This document shows, in pieces, positions 5,892-7,602 of a stretch of 7,602 bases of DNA. Every line of letters begins with the position of its first letter. Positions within the stretch are counted from its first letter, which is position 1. Made by a program: the position numbers and the translations under genes. The notes below the pieces were generated by a model. The model made no database searches and was not told the DNA's origin. It was given only the letters and a program-made list of their open reading frames with translations. The DNA is from an archaeon (lineage in GTDB: Archaea; B1Sed10-29; WALL01), in contig JAUVIW010000047.1 of the NCBI GenBank assembly GCA_030592525.1, positions 1 to 7,602 of the forward strand, read 5' to 3'.

Positions 5892-6689
5892 TCACATGCC
5901 CTCTATTATCGCACCGATAGCGACTAGCAATGTCGCTATAAGGAACACGGCGAGCACGTCCTTGAACACGTCAGCCCGTTTCCAGTCACCGCGCACTATC
6001 ATTGCGCTTAGCATGCCTCCGGCCAGGCCGCCGAAGAAATAAGCGCCGACCTCAAAGATTCCGTGCGGGAACAGTTTTATTAGGCTTATTGGCAGCGCGA
6101 TGACATAGTTGAGTATCACGTTCCCTGTCTCCGCCTTCGCCGTCATCCCTATCAATACGCCAACAATGCTTGCGTTCCACGTGATAATGTACACTGCCCC
6201 GGCCCCGAACACGAACGAGAACAGCAGCACCAGCAGCAGCACACCGAAGTTGTTCTGGAACAAGCAGAATATGCCGCACGACGATGTCACGCGGCCCGTA
6301 GCAAGCCCCTTGATGCTTTGCAGCTCCTGCAGCTGCGGCCCGAACATTGTCTGCTCCATTTCGGCTGGCATCATTATGAACAGGAAGGAGACCGCGACGA
6401 TTATGCCGAGGAAGAACCACCCGAATATCGCGAACATGTCGCCGTGCCTCGCGAGCATGCGGACCTCGTTTTCGTGTACTTCCGCGCTTTCCTTTTCCTC
6501 GAGCGTGATGACGCGCACCATTATTGGCGCGGCGCCGATGCATACGAACGCTATGACGAGGTGCCCTGCGCCGTCTGGGCTCACTATGGCCGCGAGCGCG
6601 GTGGCAATCATGGTCATCGCTATTGCGAGGAAGAACATTTCGAACGGCCTTTTCTCCATTTTCTCGGCCTTGATTATCGACTCAAGCAT
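5892..6689 (-). CDS. SpoIIM/DUF95-family multi-pass membrane protein (265 aa)
   Basis: The protein has about six to seven hydrophobic helices (near 17-35, 43-61, 85-106, 149-183, 192-206, 214-233, 243-261). It carries the family's signature polar positions inside membrane segments: FQNN (144-147), WN (171-172), and PHGIFE (208-213) followed by a Gly-rich helix. SpoIIM in Bacillus belongs to the complex that drives forespore engulfment. Archaea do not sporulate and the role of their homologues is not established; membrane remodelling or transport is speculation. The frame extends upstream to an ATG at 6863, but that would run across the divergent promoter region and the signal-peptide region of the neighbouring gene. 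The ATG at 6689 lies 27 bases from a clear TATA box and gives a normal N-terminus (MLESIIKAEKMEKRPFE), consistent with leaderless transcription. Its stop is two bases from that of the convergent surface-protein gene. Confidence 0.88.
   Translation of the reverse strand: MLESIIKAEKMEKRPFEMFFLAIAMTMIATALAAIVSPDGAGHLVIAFVCIGAAPIMVRVITLEEKESAEVHENEVRMLARHGDMFAIFGWFFLGIIVAVSFLFIMMPAEMEQTMFGPQLQELQSIKGLATGRVTSSCGIFCLFQNNFGVLLLVLLFSFVFGAGAVYIITWNASIVGVLIGMTAKAETGNVILNYVIALPISLIKLFPHGIFEVGAYFFGGLAGGMLSAMIVRGDWKRADVFKDVLAVFLIATLLVAIGAIIEGM
5917..5939. other. Inverted repeat just past the convergent stops
   Basis: ATAGCGAC (5917-5924) and GTCGCTAT (5932-5939) are perfect 8-base arms around a 7-base loop, 28 bases after the stop of the 1017-aa protein gene and inside the 3' end of the SpoIIM-family gene. 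It could fold at the 3' end of the surface-protein mRNA. No T-run follows, so it is not a standard terminator, and it may be chance within coding sequence. Confidence 0.3.
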
Positions 6690-6730
6690 ACTTAAAATAC
6701 TCACAGAGCAGGTTTTTAAGGCTTTCTTGC
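6689..6730 (-). promoter_or_regulatory. Promoter of the SpoIIM-family gene, leaderless
   Basis: On the minus strand a purine-rich BRE (GCAAGAAAGC, 6730-6721) is followed by the TATA box CTTAAAAA (6720-6713). The box centre is about 27 bases from the ATG at 6689, so the transcript should start at or next to the start codon. This decides the start against the ATG at 6863. Confidence 0.7.
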
Positions 6731-6768
6731 GCGAAACCTTTTTATTCTCCCTTCCCCTTCCCTTTGCA
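6731..6768 (+). promoter_or_regulatory. Promoter of the cysteine-rich secreted protein gene
   Basis: A BRE-like GCGAAA (6731-6736) precedes the TATA-like CTTTTTATT (6738-6746). Start of transcription is expected near 6768, leaving a leader of about a dozen bases. A 21-base pyrimidine run (6745-6765) lies between box and start site. This promoter is back to back with that of the SpoIIM-family gene. Confidence 0.6.
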
Positions 6769-6769
6769 C

Positions 6770-6774
6770 AGGTG
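6770..6774 (+). promoter_or_regulatory. Shine-Dalgarno site of the cysteine-rich protein gene
   Basis: AGGTG pairs with the 3' end of archaeal 16S rRNA (CACCUCCU core) and sits six bases before the ATG at 6781. It is the only start in the window with a well-placed ribosome binding site; the other three complete 5' ends look leaderless. Confidence 0.6.
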
Positions 6775-6780
6775 CCTACT

Positions 6781-7602
6781 ATGAGGAAATTCACTATACT
6801 ACTCGGAATAATGATTATGATGGCTGGAGTGTTTGCCGAATGCGGTTTCCGGTCTAGCAACACGGATTGCTATAACGAAGGTCCCGGCGCGTGCGCTTGG
6901 GTGGCTGATGAGCCAAATATCTTCCCGGATGATGGTACGTGCGTTTCTTCTAATACCGGTGAGACATGCACCGCAGCTGGCGATCCTAACCCGTCATTCT
7001 GCGGGCAGTATGACTACTGTTCCCAAAACCCTGAGGCAACAGACGAGTGTGCCGGAGGCTCTTCCTGGAACATTGTTGACTTAGGGGTGCCGGCAGGCGG
7101 CTTCTCTAATCCTATTTACCCTTCCGGAAACTCCCAGGCTGTTCTTGGGTACTTCCAAGCTTCTGGCGTTGCCACGGCTGATGAGATGCTTGATTTCACA
7201 GTAACTCTTGGAGCTTCAGCATATGTTGCTGATGGGTCACTTGGCCTTGAAGGAATAACTCTTGTTGAAGATGTCAACGCGGACGGGATATTGCAGTATG
7301 GTGGCCCTGACATGATTTTGTGCTCTGGTTTTGTTCCTGCTGGCGGTGACACGGCTTACACCTTTTTAGGTGGCGGGCCGCCTGACTGCGTTTCTGGAGG
7401 TGGCGATGCAATCACCGGGAACGATCCATTCATTTTTATTATCGGTAATGTCGTGGGCACAATCCCAGATGACTTCGCTGCCACAACTGAGATTATTGCT
7501 GATGGCATCTCATTCACTACTGCAGCCAACAATGCCGGTGGGTATACCGGTCCCGTAACTGCGGCACCGACCCTTGAGCAGTGCATGGCGGAGAACATAA
7601 AC
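6781..7602 (+). CDS. Secreted cysteine-rich protein, N-terminal part (3' end outside window)
   Basis: The frame is open from ATG 6781 to the window end (274 residues, no stop). Residues 1-19 (MRKFTILLGIMIMMAGVFA) form a signal peptide with probable cleavage before ECGF. Residues 21-90 contain eight cysteines (21, 30, 38, 54, 63, 74, 80, 90), suggesting a small disulfide-stabilised extracellular domain; three more follow at 181, 203 and 268. Residues 164-169 (DVNADG) resemble a calcium-binding D-x-N-x-D-G loop. The rest looks like beta-sandwich sequence. I do not recognise the family. The start is supported by AGGTG at 6770-6774, six bases before the ATG, and a TATA-like element at 6738-6746. 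It is divergent from the SpoIIM-family gene and lacks the signal-peptide and promoter sequence of the tandem surface-protein family, so it is probably a different envelope protein. Confidence 0.82.
   Translation, partial: MRKFTILLGIMIMMAGVFAECGFRSSNTDCYNEGPGACAWVADEPNIFPDDGTCVSSNTGETCTAAGDPNPSFCGQYDYCSQNPEATDECAGGSSWNIVDLGVPAGGFSNPIYPSGNSQAVLGYFQASGVATADEMLDFTVTLGASAYVADGSLGLEGITLVEDVNADGILQYGGPDMILCSGFVPAGGDTAYTFLGGGPPDCVSGGGDAITGNDPFIFIIGNVVGTIPDDFAATTEIIADGISFTTAANNAGGYTGPVTAAPTLEQCMAENIN

Noticed and set aside
6318..6695. Plus-strand open frame opposite the SpoIIM-family gene
   Set aside because: Its composition is an antisense shadow (rich in H, R, Y, E), while the minus strand encodes a well-formed membrane protein with family motifs.
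6690..6863. A 58-residue N-terminal extension of the SpoIIM-family protein from the ATG at 6863
   Set aside because: It would cross both divergent promoters and run antisense to the neighbouring gene's signal-peptide region. The ATG at 6689 has a TATA box at leaderless distance.

Overview
The window looks archaeal. Every intergenic region carries a TATA-like element at the archaeal distance from a start codon. Three genes appear to be read from leaderless transcripts, the surface proteins end in a single C-terminal membrane anchor, and one gene belongs to the SpoIIM/DUF95 membrane family, which is common in archaea. Coding density is high and base composition moderate. A small-genome (DPANN-type) archaeon would fit, but nothing here fixes the lineage. 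No RNA gene, CRISPR array, insertion sequence or integrase was seen, and no gene-free stretch exceeds about 100 bases.

Left and centre (1-5889, + strand): three tandem paralogues encode large secreted, membrane-anchored surface proteins. The first is present only as its C-terminal third; the second (722 aa) and third (1017 aa) are complete. The complete ones share one plan: a Sec signal peptide, a Trp/Gly/Asn-Trp entry motif as seen at the start of bacterial beta-helix and autotransporter-type passengers, a long Gly/Thr/Ser-rich parallel beta-helix, a carboxypeptidase-regulatory-like beta-sandwich, a four-cysteine domain with invariant spacing, and a C-terminal anchor (PALEMLD, hydrophobic helix, basic tip). 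Ends are conserved and middles differ. The third protein has roughly 265 extra residues of beta-helix. Genes 2 and 3 each have a TATA box that abuts the stop codon of the gene before, with ATG about 26 bases downstream.

Right (5892-6689, - strand): a 265-residue polytopic SpoIIM-family protein converges on gene 3 with only two bases between the stops. Its N-terminus is set by an archaeal promoter, which rules out a longer ATG start further upstream.

Far right (6690-7602): a 91-base divergent promoter region, then the start of a secreted cysteine-rich protein that runs off the window.

Together the window is a cell-surface locus: probable adhesin or envelope beta-helix proteins, a membrane protein of unknown archaeal role, and another exported protein. 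The most unusual feature is the tandem family itself, with near-identical promoter, signal and tail modules around divergent cores, patchy third-position base use, and a possible uncharacterised C-terminal sorting signal.
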